A DNA stretch of 64,000 bases, taken from an uncultured Bacteroidia bacterium. Lineage in GTDB: Bacteria > Bacteroidota > Bacteroidia > Bacteroidales > UBA932. This document shows, piece after piece, positions 50,270 to 59,800 of this stretch; positions within the stretch are counted from its first letter, which is position 1, and each line of letters begins with the position of its first letter. The translations under genes were made by a program, and so were the position numbers. Below the pieces are notes generated by a model. It saw only the letters and a list, made by a program, of their open reading frames with translations. It had not been told where the DNA came from and did not search any database. Location: positions 47,263 to 111,262 of the forward strand of contig CACZDC010000002.1 in the NCBI GenBank assembly GCA_902779785.1, given 5' to 3'.

Positions 50270-51786
50270 TGAGCCGTATGAAAAAGTATATCAGCATATT
50301 TTTGGCTTGCGCCATTCTCTTTCCGATGGCATCCTGCGCACTTAAAGAGGATGCTTCCGTAATCGTAAGTCCCTACGACTTCTTCGAGACTCCTGCGCAG
50401 ATACGTGCTGCGCTCAACGGCTGCTACGATCCTCTGAACCGTATTCACGATCTGCGCTATTATATTGCCATTGAAGGCTCCACCGATCTTGCAATTACAA
50501 ACCATTCCGCCCAGCCGGACGCCCGCTTTGACATAAATCCGGCAAGGCCCGGTTCAGCAACCAACACCTGGCAGTACGGCTATTATGGGGTGCGCTACTG
50601 CCTCAGCACTATCGCCGGCATCCACCGCTCTTCGCTTTCCGAGGCTGAAAAAATGCCGTTCGAAGCCGAGGCCCGCATCCTCCTTTCCTATTATTATTAT
50701 GTATTGACCAGTTTCTTCGGTGACGTGCCGTTCTACGAAGACTATGTCGAGAACGAAGATGACATGCTGCGCATTGCACAGATTGGCCGCATGAGCGCCG
50801 TCGAGACCCGCAATACTCTTATCGAGGAACTTAAACTCTTCGTCCCTTCTCTTCCTCAGGTGCGTACCCACGACCAGGAGTTCAACAGTTGCGGCGCGGC
50901 GATGGGCTGGATGATGATTGCCAAGATGGCTGCATGGAACAAGCAGTGGGACGATGTGATTACCGCCTGCGAGCATCTTGTAGAAATCTACGGTGACCTT
51001 AATCAGTATGATTACAATGATGTAATGTTCCGCAACAAGAATACACCTGAGTCCATTTTCGAGATCAATCACGAATGGGAGGAAGGCGGTATCGACTATT
51101 ACACTCCAAGTTCCCTGGCGATAAGCGCTATAGTAATGCCTTACCCGAGAACCAGCGGAACAGCAATTTATGATGGCGTGACTATTTCTGAACTTGGTGA
51201 CAAATCCACCTGCTACAGGCCTGTCGCTCCTACTACCTATATGAAGAGCAATCTCGCCTCTACCAAGACCTATCCCGACGATGTCCGCCGCCCAATCAAT
51301 ATGGTGTCAAGTTGGGAAGGGAAGAATTTCAATACCACCTGGATGGGGCCGAAATTCTGGTGCCCCGACGTGTACTACAACCATGACAGAAACAACTACA
51401 AGATTTTCCGCTACGCAGACGCGCTTTTGCTTCTTGCCGAGGCCTGGTGCGAAAAAGCTGATTACTCAAAGTCGATTGACTATCTCAACAGAGTCCGCAG
51501 CCGTGCCCATATCCTCCCTTACGTTTTTGTCAGTGAGGTGAAACTCCGTGGAGAAATCCGAGACGAAAGAGCACGGGAACTCTTTGGGGAATGGGGACGT
51601 AAATACGACCTCGTCCGCTGGGGAATATGGTACGACCAGGTGGTTGCTTTCAACACCTATACGGAGGCTATGAAGAATATCCGCCCCTGCCACGAGTACT
51701 ATCCTATCCCGGACGTCCAGTGTGCCCGCTCCGGCCGTGTGCTTACGAATCCAGAGTATGACAAATATAATCTTTCAGCTGAATAA
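50269..51786 (+). CDS. susD: SusD/RagB-family surface substrate-binding lipoprotein (locus 2)
   Basis: Start ATG 50269 shares its base with the susC stop (TGATG); ATG 50278 is an alternative. About 505 residues, lipobox 'MASC'. SusD signatures: 'IRAALNGCYDPLNRIH', 'YYYVLTSFFGDVPFYEDYV', 'YADALLLLAEAWCEKADY', 'NRVRSRA' and 'EIRDERARELFGEWGRKYDL'. It closes the SusC barrel and binds ligand at the surface. Locus 1 SusD (10352) is a clear paralogue. Confidence 0.97.
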   Translation: MSRMKKYISIFLACAILFPMASCALKEDASVIVSPYDFFETPAQIRAALNGCYDPLNRIHDLRYYIAIEGSTDLAITNHSAQPDARFDINPARPGSATNTWQYGYYGVRYCLSTIAGIHRSSLSEAEKMPFEAEARILLSYYYYVLTSFFGDVPFYEDYVENEDDMLRIAQIGRMSAVETRNTLIEELKLFVPSLPQVRTHDQEFNSCGAAMGWMMIAKMAAWNKQWDDVITACEHLVEIYGDLNQYDYNDVMFRNKNTPESIFEINHEWEEGGIDYYTPSSLAISAIVMPYPRTSGTAIYDGVTISELGDKSTCYRPVAPTTYMKSNLASTKTYPDDVRRPINMVSSWEGKNFNTTWMGPKFWCPDVYYNHDRNNYKIFRYADALLLLAEAWCEKADYSKSIDYLNRVRSRAHILPYVFVSEVKLRGEIRDERARELFGEWGRKYDLVRWGIWYDQVVAFNTYTEAMKNIRPCHEYYPIPDVQCARSGRVLTNPEYDKYNLSAE

Positions 51787-51791
51787 GGACC

Positions 51792-52463
51792 ATGAAGAAG
51801 ATTACATTATATATAATGACGCTCCTTGCAGCCTTGTCCTGTGCCAAGAATGCAGAGTATGACCAGACTTTGGGGCTTCTCTCGGAGTACAATGTCCTTT
51901 CTGCCGACGGTGGCAGCACCCAGGTGGCCGTTTTCTCGAACACGGACTGGACCGTCGAGATGGACCATCCCGTATCCTGGGCGTCCATAGACCGGCTCGG
52001 AGGCAGCAAATGCAGTTATCTCGTGTTCGACTTCGAGGCGAATTTCGGCCGTGCACGCCGCGTACTTCTTGTCTTCCATGCAGGAGGCGAGACCATGACC
52101 CTGAACATGTATCAGAAAGGCCGCTTCAGCGATAGTGAATGCCAAATGACTCTCCAAACATCTTCCCTGGCAGTTTCGGCCGAAGGCGGCACGGAGGTCA
52201 TTCCTTTCTCCACCAACCTGGTGTACAGTCTTGACGAGATGTTCCTGACTCTTTCATACCCGGAAGGACAAGAGCCTGCAGCTCCATGGATCAGCCTCAA
52301 GAGTGTGGAAAAGGATAAGCTTAGCATTGAGGTTGCGCCCAATACCACCGGCGCGCTCCGTCAGGCAAAAGTGAGAATCAGCCATACGGACGCCGGCTCC
52401 TATGACTCCACTCTCGGGGACACTATTTTTTCAAACACCCTCGACGTCATCCAGACTCAATAG
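51792..52463 (+). CDS. Two-domain BACON lipoprotein
   Basis: 223 residues, lipobox 'LAALSC'. Two BACON-like Ig domains: ~30-110 ('VLSADGGSTQVAVFSNTDWT', 'TMTLNMYQKG') and ~120-220 ('LAVSAEGGTEVIPFSTNL', 'NTLDVIQTQ'). It holds the same position after susD as the single-BACON gene at 11922. Probably a ligand-binding or spacer lipoprotein at the surface. Confidence 0.82.
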   Translation: MKKITLYIMTLLAALSCAKNAEYDQTLGLLSEYNVLSADGGSTQVAVFSNTDWTVEMDHPVSWASIDRLGGSKCSYLVFDFEANFGRARRVLLVFHAGGETMTLNMYQKGRFSDSECQMTLQTSSLAVSAEGGTEVIPFSTNLVYSLDEMFLTLSYPEGQEPAAPWISLKSVEKDKLSIEVAPNTTGALRQAKVRISHTDAGSYDSTLGDTIFSNTLDVIQTQ

Positions 52464-52466
52464 CCT

Positions 52467-54698
52467 ATGAAAAAGACAACAATACTTGTAGTTTCGTCAT
52501 TGGCACTTCTGTCGCTCGCTTCCTGCGACAAGAACTACCATGAAGTCTTTGCCCCCGACGAACTCGGGATGGAAACGCACGAATTCATTGTCGAGAAGGA
52601 AGGTGGGAATATAGAGATTCCGTACCTGTCGAACAGACAGGGAACCATATCTTTGATGAACCCCTCCGACGAGGCATGGGTCACCCTGGGTGCCGGCACG
52701 TTTGATGTCGACGGCTCCCTTCCCGTGAGTGTGAAGGCGAATAGCGGCTTCAAACGCCGCGCAGACATTCTCTTTACGAGCGATACCCGCAAGGACACCG
52801 TGTCTGTATTGCAGCGTGGGGCTGTCGATGAGATATTCTATGTCGCCGCCGGCTCGATGGTCGTGTACAACGGCAAAGATGAACTCAATACAATAGTCAC
52901 CGAAATCAATGTGCCCCTTGAACGGATTAAGTCAGAGATCCTGTTCCCGGGGAAGGACGAGTGGATCAAAGACGGCAATCTTACCGCCAACGCATATACT
53001 TTCAGGACCACAGACAACCCTGACAAACTCTATATGCGCCGGGCTTACATTCTCCTTTCGTTCCTTGATGGATGGGATGAAATCCAGACGGCGAGAATTA
53101 CGGTTGTCCAGGCCCGGGCCGACAATCAGATCGGGACGAAGTTTACCCCCGAAGCCCTGAGAACTGTTGCCACGGTCGGAGGGTACACCCTTCCTGACGA
53201 CGCCTATGTCGAGGGCTATATCGTGAGTACGACGCAGGACAGCAATTCCGGTGACATAATTATAGAGGACCTGATTCGGGGTACCGGCGAAATTGACTAT
53301 ACCGTTACCGATTGTACGTCATACCTTGTGGGCGAGGACGGTAAGGGCTTCCGGCTCATTTCTGTATCCGCCTCGGAAAATGATTTCAAGCGCTACAGCC
53401 ACGTCAGTCTTGGAATCGGCGGGGCAGTTCTGAAGAAGTCCCAGACTGCGCCCATATGCTACACCATAGAAGGTGTTAAGTCAAGTGAAATCATTACCAG
53501 CATGGACGCTTCCCATACGATGCCACGAAAAGAAAAGAGCATAACAGAACTTACTGATGATGACGTCAACACCCTCGTGACTATCAAGGATTGCGAGATT
53601 CCTATGCGAAAAGGCCCGTTCACTCCTATCAACGAAGGATATGGTATGCTTCACGGAATCAACAGGGTAGCCAAGTATCCTATGCTTATCCGCGACAAGA
53701 CGGGCGGAAGCATGTACATGTATATCAATATCACCGTTCCATGGCGTCGTGACGGCACGAAGATGCCTTACGGCAGCGGTTCTATAAGCGGCGTCGTAGT
53801 CAGCGAGCAGTACAAGTCATTCGGCACAATGAGCCGTTATCAACTTCGCCCTATGACAAGGGATGACATCGCTCTTAAGGACGATTTCCACGACGGTTTC
53901 TCCGCTCTGATTACCGAATTCCGTTGGACGAAGATTCCTGGCGAGTTTGAGTCTACGGAACTCCCCGGTGCCATCCTTGCAACCGAGGGCAACGGAGAGA
54001 TGACTCACACATATCCGGATTATACCAGTGGTCTCGGAGTCCGTTTCAGCAATTTCTCGAATTCTTATTTCTATCTTGGCCCCTGCGGTACGGGAAAGTA
54101 TAAGGGACATATTTCAAACGGCTGTGGACTTACTCTTCCGGACGGTACGGATTACAAACCTTGGGAAGGTCAGGAAAGCGCGCAGAATACAGACGGCAAG
54201 GGCTGGATTGCAACCGCCATACGCCTCAGTTGGGGCAACAAGTATTGGTGGGATAGCGACAACAGCCGTGGTTACGCATATCTTGTTGGGTTCTCCACTG
54301 CCGGCATCACCTCTGACAAAGTGTCGATGCAATTCGCAATGTATAATAATTCAGGCAGCATGCGTTCTCCTCGCAACTGGAAAGCCCAGTACAGTCTGAC
54401 TACGTCCTCCTGCGCTGAGGAAGATGATTCGAAGTGGGAGGATATCGGTGAGTTCTCGGTAAGTGATGTCGTTACCTGGGGTGACTCAGGTAACGGTGTC
54501 CGCGAATGGCAGACAACAGGGACGCAAGTCTTCGATTTCCCGCTTCCGCTTGAAATACTTGGCAAGGAAAAGGTTTATATCCGCCTGATGCCGCGTAACA
54601 ACGTAGCCGGTGATGCCAATTCGCCGAATGGTTCCACCATCAAAAACAACAGCGGCTACAATACTATGGATTATTTTGCTGTACGCTACAACAAGTAG
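52467..54698 (+). CDS. BACON-DUF5689 surface lipoprotein (locus 2)
   Basis: 743 residues, lipobox 'LSLASC'. BACON-like domains at ~28-118 and ~120-215, DUF5689 (~215-450; 'EGYIVSTTQDSNSGDIIIED', 'YTVTDCTSYLVGEDGKGF') and a C-terminal beta-rich domain ('STAGITSDKVSMQFAMYN', 'MDYFAVRYNK'). Collinear with the protein at 12281. The shared order BACON-BACON-DUF5689-C-domain in both loci suggests one conserved role at the surface, perhaps presenting substrate to the EEP enzymes. Confidence 0.78.
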   Translation: MKKTTILVVSSLALLSLASCDKNYHEVFAPDELGMETHEFIVEKEGGNIEIPYLSNRQGTISLMNPSDEAWVTLGAGTFDVDGSLPVSVKANSGFKRRADILFTSDTRKDTVSVLQRGAVDEIFYVAAGSMVVYNGKDELNTIVTEINVPLERIKSEILFPGKDEWIKDGNLTANAYTFRTTDNPDKLYMRRAYILLSFLDGWDEIQTARITVVQARADNQIGTKFTPEALRTVATVGGYTLPDDAYVEGYIVSTTQDSNSGDIIIEDLIRGTGEIDYTVTDCTSYLVGEDGKGFRLISVSASENDFKRYSHVSLGIGGAVLKKSQTAPICYTIEGVKSSEIITSMDASHTMPRKEKSITELTDDDVNTLVTIKDCEIPMRKGPFTPINEGYGMLHGINRVAKYPMLIRDKTGGSMYMYINITVPWRRDGTKMPYGSGSISGVVVSEQYKSFGTMSRYQLRPMTRDDIALKDDFHDGFSALITEFRWTKIPGEFESTELPGAILATEGNGEMTHTYPDYTSGLGVRFSNFSNSYFYLGPCGTGKYKGHISNGCGLTLPDGTDYKPWEGQESAQNTDGKGWIATAIRLSWGNKYWWDSDNSRGYAYLVGFSTAGITSDKVSMQFAMYNNSGSMRSPRNWKAQYSLTTSSCAEEDDSKWEDIGEFSVSDVVTWGDSGNGVREWQTTGTQVFDFPLPLEILGKEKVYIRLMPRNNVAGDANSPNGSTIKNNSGYNTMDYFAVRYNK

Positions 54699-54701
54699 AT
54701 T

Positions 54702-56675
54702 ATGAAAAGATTCTTCACAATAGCAATCCTCCTGCTGCCGGCTCTGGTCGCCTGCACCGACGATTCCTCCGAGGGAAGCGAGGGTGCGACAAGCGTCGTG
54801 CTGACGGCAGAAAAAGTCGATCTCCAGGTCGGCGAGTCAAAAACCATCGGCGCCACCGTCCTTCCCGCCTCGCTCGGGATGGGCGTTGTATGGAGTGTCT
54901 TAGACGGGACCTATGCCGAGGTTAAAGACGGTACAATCACCGGAAAAGCAGAGGGCGTGACCTATGTCGTCGCCACCTCCGAGGACGGCAACCAGAAAGC
55001 CGCCTGCATGGTGAGCGTGAATCCGGCGGCGAAATATACCGTGTCCATCACAAATGATCGCGGCGTCGTCCTGACCGGGCTCTACGGCTATCCAGGCATG
55101 AAAATGGAACTTTCCGCTGTTACTTCCGACGGTGAGGAGCATAGCTTTACCTGGAGCCTGGATGAAGGGGCGGCAGGCACGGTCACCTCTGACGGTGTTC
55201 TCACTTTCGGTACTGCGGCAAGTACTGATCCAGCCTATGTATATGACTCACAGGCCTATCTGACAGTTGTTTCCGAAGAAGGTTTTGGTTGCCAGCTTCC
55301 GTTCCGGAGCAGTCTGAAAGGCGGAGTCAAGGTCGGTGAGGTCTTCTATCCTTCCGCCTCAGTCGTTACAGTCGAGGCCAATCAAACTTACCCCATGTCA
55401 GTGCTTTATGAAGGTGAACTTATTCCTGAAGCCGTCCCTACGACTGCTGTCAGTTTTGAGTTGAGTAATCCTTCTGCTTTCTCGATTCAGGACGTAGCCG
55501 GCTCATTCATGCTCGTTACCGGTGAGGAAACAGGAGTTTCATCCACCGTCACCCTCAGCCTTGCCGGCTCATCTGAAAAAGTTGATATTGCCCAACTCAA
55601 GATAGACAAGGTCTATCCTATCATAGCCCAGTTTACGGATGCTACGTCTTCAACCTTGTCCTTCCTCTGGACGGAAGGCGGCACTGAGATTGAGGATGCG
55701 CAAAAGCCTTATACCATATATCTATATAAGGATGAGGAATGCACTCAACTCGAGGTTTCCTTCAGTATTCCTGCAGGTGACGAATGCTGGAGCAACCGTC
55801 ATCCTAAGTTCATATTCTCCGGCCTTGCTCCTGACACTCCTTACTGGTTCAAGGTTGTTGATACGACTCCTCTTGAACCCGGTGAAGAGGCGATAGAATC
55901 CGGTGTGATTCCTGCGAGAACCGAGGCATTCACCCATGTCATGGTCTCCGATAACGCCGCCTCAGAAGGTGATATCATCCTTGCCGAAGACTTCGGTCAG
56001 CTCTGTTGGGGTGCGGATGCAGTCAGTCTTGCGGCCGGATATGACGTGGCCACAGCCAGCGTAGCATACAATGGTAATACCGGAAAGAGTTTTATGAGCC
56101 GTGATGCCGCTCGCTTCCGTGGACATATATCTACCGAACCATTTGGCGACAGGGTCCTTACTGCCAATTCAACCGCAAAGAAAGAGGCAGGACTCAGAAT
56201 TGCCAAGTGGGCGCAGGGCTATTATGCCAGAATTTACGTTGGCCCTGGGTATCTTTTCCTCGGCACCCCGTCATATGGTACTCATATCATAACTCCGGAG
56301 CTGATTAATATTCCGGAAGGAAAGAGTGCCAAACTGAAAGTTACGCTTCATGCGGCCGGCTATGCATCCGGAGCCAAGGCTGTTCTTGCCGTGCAGCATA
56401 TGAAAATTTCCAATGAGATATCTTCCGGTACCCAGACCAACAAGGGGAAGGACGAGCAGGGCAGGGATGCACCTATGCTCAATCTTACGGATAATAGTCA
56501 AACCATCACCTATTCCGGCGGCCTTACCAAACTCACCGAGTTTGAAATTGTCCTCGACGGTGTGGTTAAGGGAGACAGGCTTGCCTTCGGACCTACGGTA
56601 GAAATCCCTGCAAAGAGTAACAACAACATGATGCTCATCTCCGACATGACCATCCAGATACTTGAATTGCAATAA
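54702..56675 (+). CDS. Big_2 / FN3-like multidomain surface lipoprotein
   Basis: 657 residues, lipobox 'LVAC'. An Ig-like Big_2 domain (~25-110; 'VVLTAEKVDLQVGESKTIGA', 'GTITGKAEG') and a second Ig-like domain (~115-205) lead to an FN3-like domain (~310-395; 'FIFSGLAPDTPYWFKVVDTT') and then a beta-sandwich I call the AEDF unit (~420-655), which opens with 'GDIILAEDFGQLCWGAD' and ends in 'MTIQILELQ'. The FN3-AEDF pair occurs twice more in the protein at 56838. The function is unknown; carbohydrate binding is plausible. No counterpart in locus 1. Confidence 0.7.
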   Translation: MKRFFTIAILLLPALVACTDDSSEGSEGATSVVLTAEKVDLQVGESKTIGATVLPASLGMGVVWSVLDGTYAEVKDGTITGKAEGVTYVVATSEDGNQKAACMVSVNPAAKYTVSITNDRGVVLTGLYGYPGMKMELSAVTSDGEEHSFTWSLDEGAAGTVTSDGVLTFGTAASTDPAYVYDSQAYLTVVSEEGFGCQLPFRSSLKGGVKVGEVFYPSASVVTVEANQTYPMSVLYEGELIPEAVPTTAVSFELSNPSAFSIQDVAGSFMLVTGEETGVSSTVTLSLAGSSEKVDIAQLKIDKVYPIIAQFTDATSSTLSFLWTEGGTEIEDAQKPYTIYLYKDEECTQLEVSFSIPAGDECWSNRHPKFIFSGLAPDTPYWFKVVDTTPLEPGEEAIESGVIPARTEAFTHVMVSDNAASEGDIILAEDFGQLCWGADAVSLAAGYDVATASVAYNGNTGKSFMSRDAARFRGHISTEPFGDRVLTANSTAKKEAGLRIAKWAQGYYARIYVGPGYLFLGTPSYGTHIITPELINIPEGKSAKLKVTLHAAGYASGAKAVLAVQHMKISNEISSGTQTNKGKDEQGRDAPMLNLTDNSQTITYSGGLTKLTEFEIVLDGVVKGDRLAFGPTVEIPAKSNNNMMLISDMTIQILELQ

Positions 56676-56692
56676 TTGAAAAACCATATAAG

Positions 56693-56824
56693 ATGGAAAC
56701 CAAAAAAACTTACACTGCGCCCGAATGCAGGATCAGGCTCTCGTGGATAGCCTCGTCCATGCTGGCGAGCACAACGCTCGACCCCATCACTGACAATGGT
56801 GAAACAATCGAGTGGGATGATTAA
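56693..56824 (+). CDS. Small peptide (43 aa), type 2 of the 'YxAP ... acidic tail' family
   Basis: A complete ORF METKKTYTAP... to ...ETIEWDD, 17 bases after the previous stop and 13 before the next lipoprotein start. It shows the same plan as the peptide at 4214: basic N-terminus, Y-x-x-P at 7-10, central 'MLASTT', acidic/Trp end. The central position occupied by Cys in the other two is Ala here. Too short for routine gene calling. Confidence 0.55.
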   Translation: METKKTYTAPECRIRLSWIASSMLASTTLDPITDNGETIEWDD

Positions 56825-56837
56825 AATGTACTGCCTT

Positions 56838-59800
56838 ATGAAAAAGATTTTACTCCTTTCCGCTGCAGTACTTTCAATCATTGCAGCCGCTTCCTGCGCC
56901 AAGGAAGAAACCGGTCCGGAAAGTTTCCGCACCATAATCAACGCCAGCCTCGCCTCTACCAAGACCGCCCTCGGCGACAAGGAAGGCACATCCTGGCCCA
57001 ACTACTGGAAAACCGGCGACAAGATCAGTGTCAACGGAGTCGCTTCCGAAGCGCTTGCCGCGGAGTATGACGGCAAGGCCTCGGCAAGCTTCACCTTCGA
57101 AAGTCTTGTCGAGACTCCGTACTGCGCCATTTATCCCGCATCGGCGCTTGAGTCTTACAGTGACGGCAGCGCTACAGTAAGCCTTCCTGCTGTCCAGGAA
57201 TATGTCGCAGGTTCATATGATCCTTCGGCTTTCATTATGGGCGGAAAGAGCACTGAGGCTTCTTCAGTGGTCCTTTCTCCTTGCGTAAGTATTGTCCACA
57301 TCAGCCTCAGCGGCACAGAGTCCATAAGCAAAGTCAAGCTTACAGGTCCTGCCGGCTCAGTTCTCAGCGGTACTTTTACGACCAATTTCAGCACTTATAC
57401 TCCTCAGCAGAGCGTTTCCAACGAGGTGGAGATGGTTCCGGAGAATCCGGTTGCCCTGCCGGCAGAGTTTTTCATCTGCGTGCCCGCAGGTCTCAGCGGC
57501 TCCCTGAAAGTTGAGGCCTTTGACAACGAGGGCGGTTCCATGACAAAGAATGCGACCGTCAAATCGCCGCTCGCCGCAGGTCAGATGTACTCTCCTTCGA
57601 CAATTCCTTATACCGCATCCTATGACATTGCAATCAGTGCGGAGTGCATTACAAGTTCTACTGCCGTAATTTGCTGGGATAATTCTCCCGCTGCCGCCTA
57701 TACCATAGGAGTGTACTCCGACGCGGCTTGCTCCGCGCTCGTTGACAGTTATGCGGTTGAGGCAGGCAGTTCCTGCTGGGCTGACAAATCGCCCCGCTTC
57801 TGCATCAGCGGCCTTGCTGCAAATACAACTTACTACGTCAAGGTTACCAATGCGACTCGCAGTGTGGACAGCAATATCCTTCCCGTCAAGACGTCAGAGT
57901 TCGAAATCGTTCAGGTTTCATCTACTCCCGCTGATGAAGGCGATGTGATCCTGGCTGAGGACTTCAGCGAACTCCGCTGGGACTGCGACATGATAGGTAA
58001 TGGCGCCGGCTGGTTCCCGACTTCAGAGGCGCAGACCTCCTTCGGAACCGTTGAAGTTGGTTCATGGCAGGCTGCAGCCACCGCCAATGAGAAACAACTT
58101 TCTTCCCAGACAAACGCTCTGGTCTATAGCCGACTGATGAACTGGGCACAGGGTGCCAACAAGAATATGTACATCCACCCGGGTTATCTCAAACTCGTCG
58201 GCAGCAAGAATGTTACCCACCTTGTGACTCCGGCGCTCAACAATATTCCGGACGGCTTGACTGCCACCCTTAAGGTCGAGGTGACCGCCAGCAGATACTA
58301 CAGCGAGTCCAATGGCACCTTTGCTACAGACAAGGCCATCGTTGCCGTCCAAACCGGCAACGAAATCGGCGAACTCATCGCCGATGCGACGAATAAGCTT
58401 GACCTTTCATCCAACATCGCTTCCTTCAGCCTTAAGGACGAAGTTGCCTGGAACACATACACAGTGACTGTCAGCAACGTTGTCAAGGGCAACCGCCTCG
58501 CTTTCGGCGCTGACAAGTCCGTCTCCGGCAACGATGCCCGTATGAACATCAGCGACATCAAGGTCACCGTCGTTGAACTCCTCGCTCCCGGCGAACTTTC
58601 CCTCAGCCTCAAGGAAGTGAGTTCCAGCACGGCAAGCTTTACCTGGACCCATGTCGGCTCAGATGCGGCATATGACATTTCCAAGGCCTATCTTGCCGCC
58701 ATTTACAGCGATTCCGACTGCCTCAACCTTGTCGCATCCTATGCGATTCCGGCAGAAAGCGGATGCTGGGACAACAAGCAACCTTCCTTCGTTTTCTCCG
58801 GACTTGCGCCCTCCACGAATTACTGGGTCAAGGTGACTGACACTACCGAGGATGTTGATTCCGAAGTTGTCAGTTGCACCACATCGGCCTTTACAGTGGT
58901 TGACGCCACTACCGTCAGCAATGCCGGCGTAGGCGACGTGATTCTCGCGGAAGACTTCTCTGAAATTGGCTGGGGTGCTGAAGAGCTTACCACATCAGCC
59001 GGCTTCTATCCTACTTCCAAGAGGCTTGACGCCCCCTCCGGCGCCTATACTACTGACGATGGCGCTTTCTCCAAGTACAATGGACAGGCAGGCCGTCTTT
59101 ACGGAGACTGCAAGGTGGAGAGCGACAAGAGACTCTTCAACTGGGGCTTCTTCGGCAACAGCAACGTCTTTGCATATGCCGGTTATGTCCGTGTTGGAGC
59201 GGCTTCTTCCGGTGCGAACACGCACATCGTTTCTCCGGCTCTCAGCGGCATTCCTTCCGGTAAGAAAGCAACCATTGACGTGACAGTAACCGCCGGGCAG
59301 TATGCCACCAATGCCAACGATGTTGCCGTTTTCGTCGAAAAGGCTTCTGACATGTCTCTGGTGCTCGCTCCTGACGAGAAAGACAACAGCGATTTCTCCA
59401 GCAAGGGTGGCAAATATTTGGGCGCCAGCCTTGCCAAGACCAGTGCTTATCCTTTGAATGCAACGACCCGTGCATGGACGACGAGTACCGTCCGCATTCC
59501 GAATGTCACAAGTGACACCCGTCTCCTCTTCGGCTCCTATGATAACAACGACACAAAGAACCGCTTCTTCCTCAATGATGTCGTCGTAAAGATTGTCGAG
59601 CTTAAGGATCAGGACGCCGTTGACATTGAGGTGAATATCCAGGATTTCGAATCCTTCAAGGCTTTCCTGACCGCCTGGGAGCCCGGAAAGGCTGTCAGAG
59701 GCAATGTGGTCGCCGACATCACGCTCACATCCGAACAGCTTGCGGAGATTGACGCCCTCTATCCTGTGGCTGATTTCGACGGAATTCTCAACGGTAACGA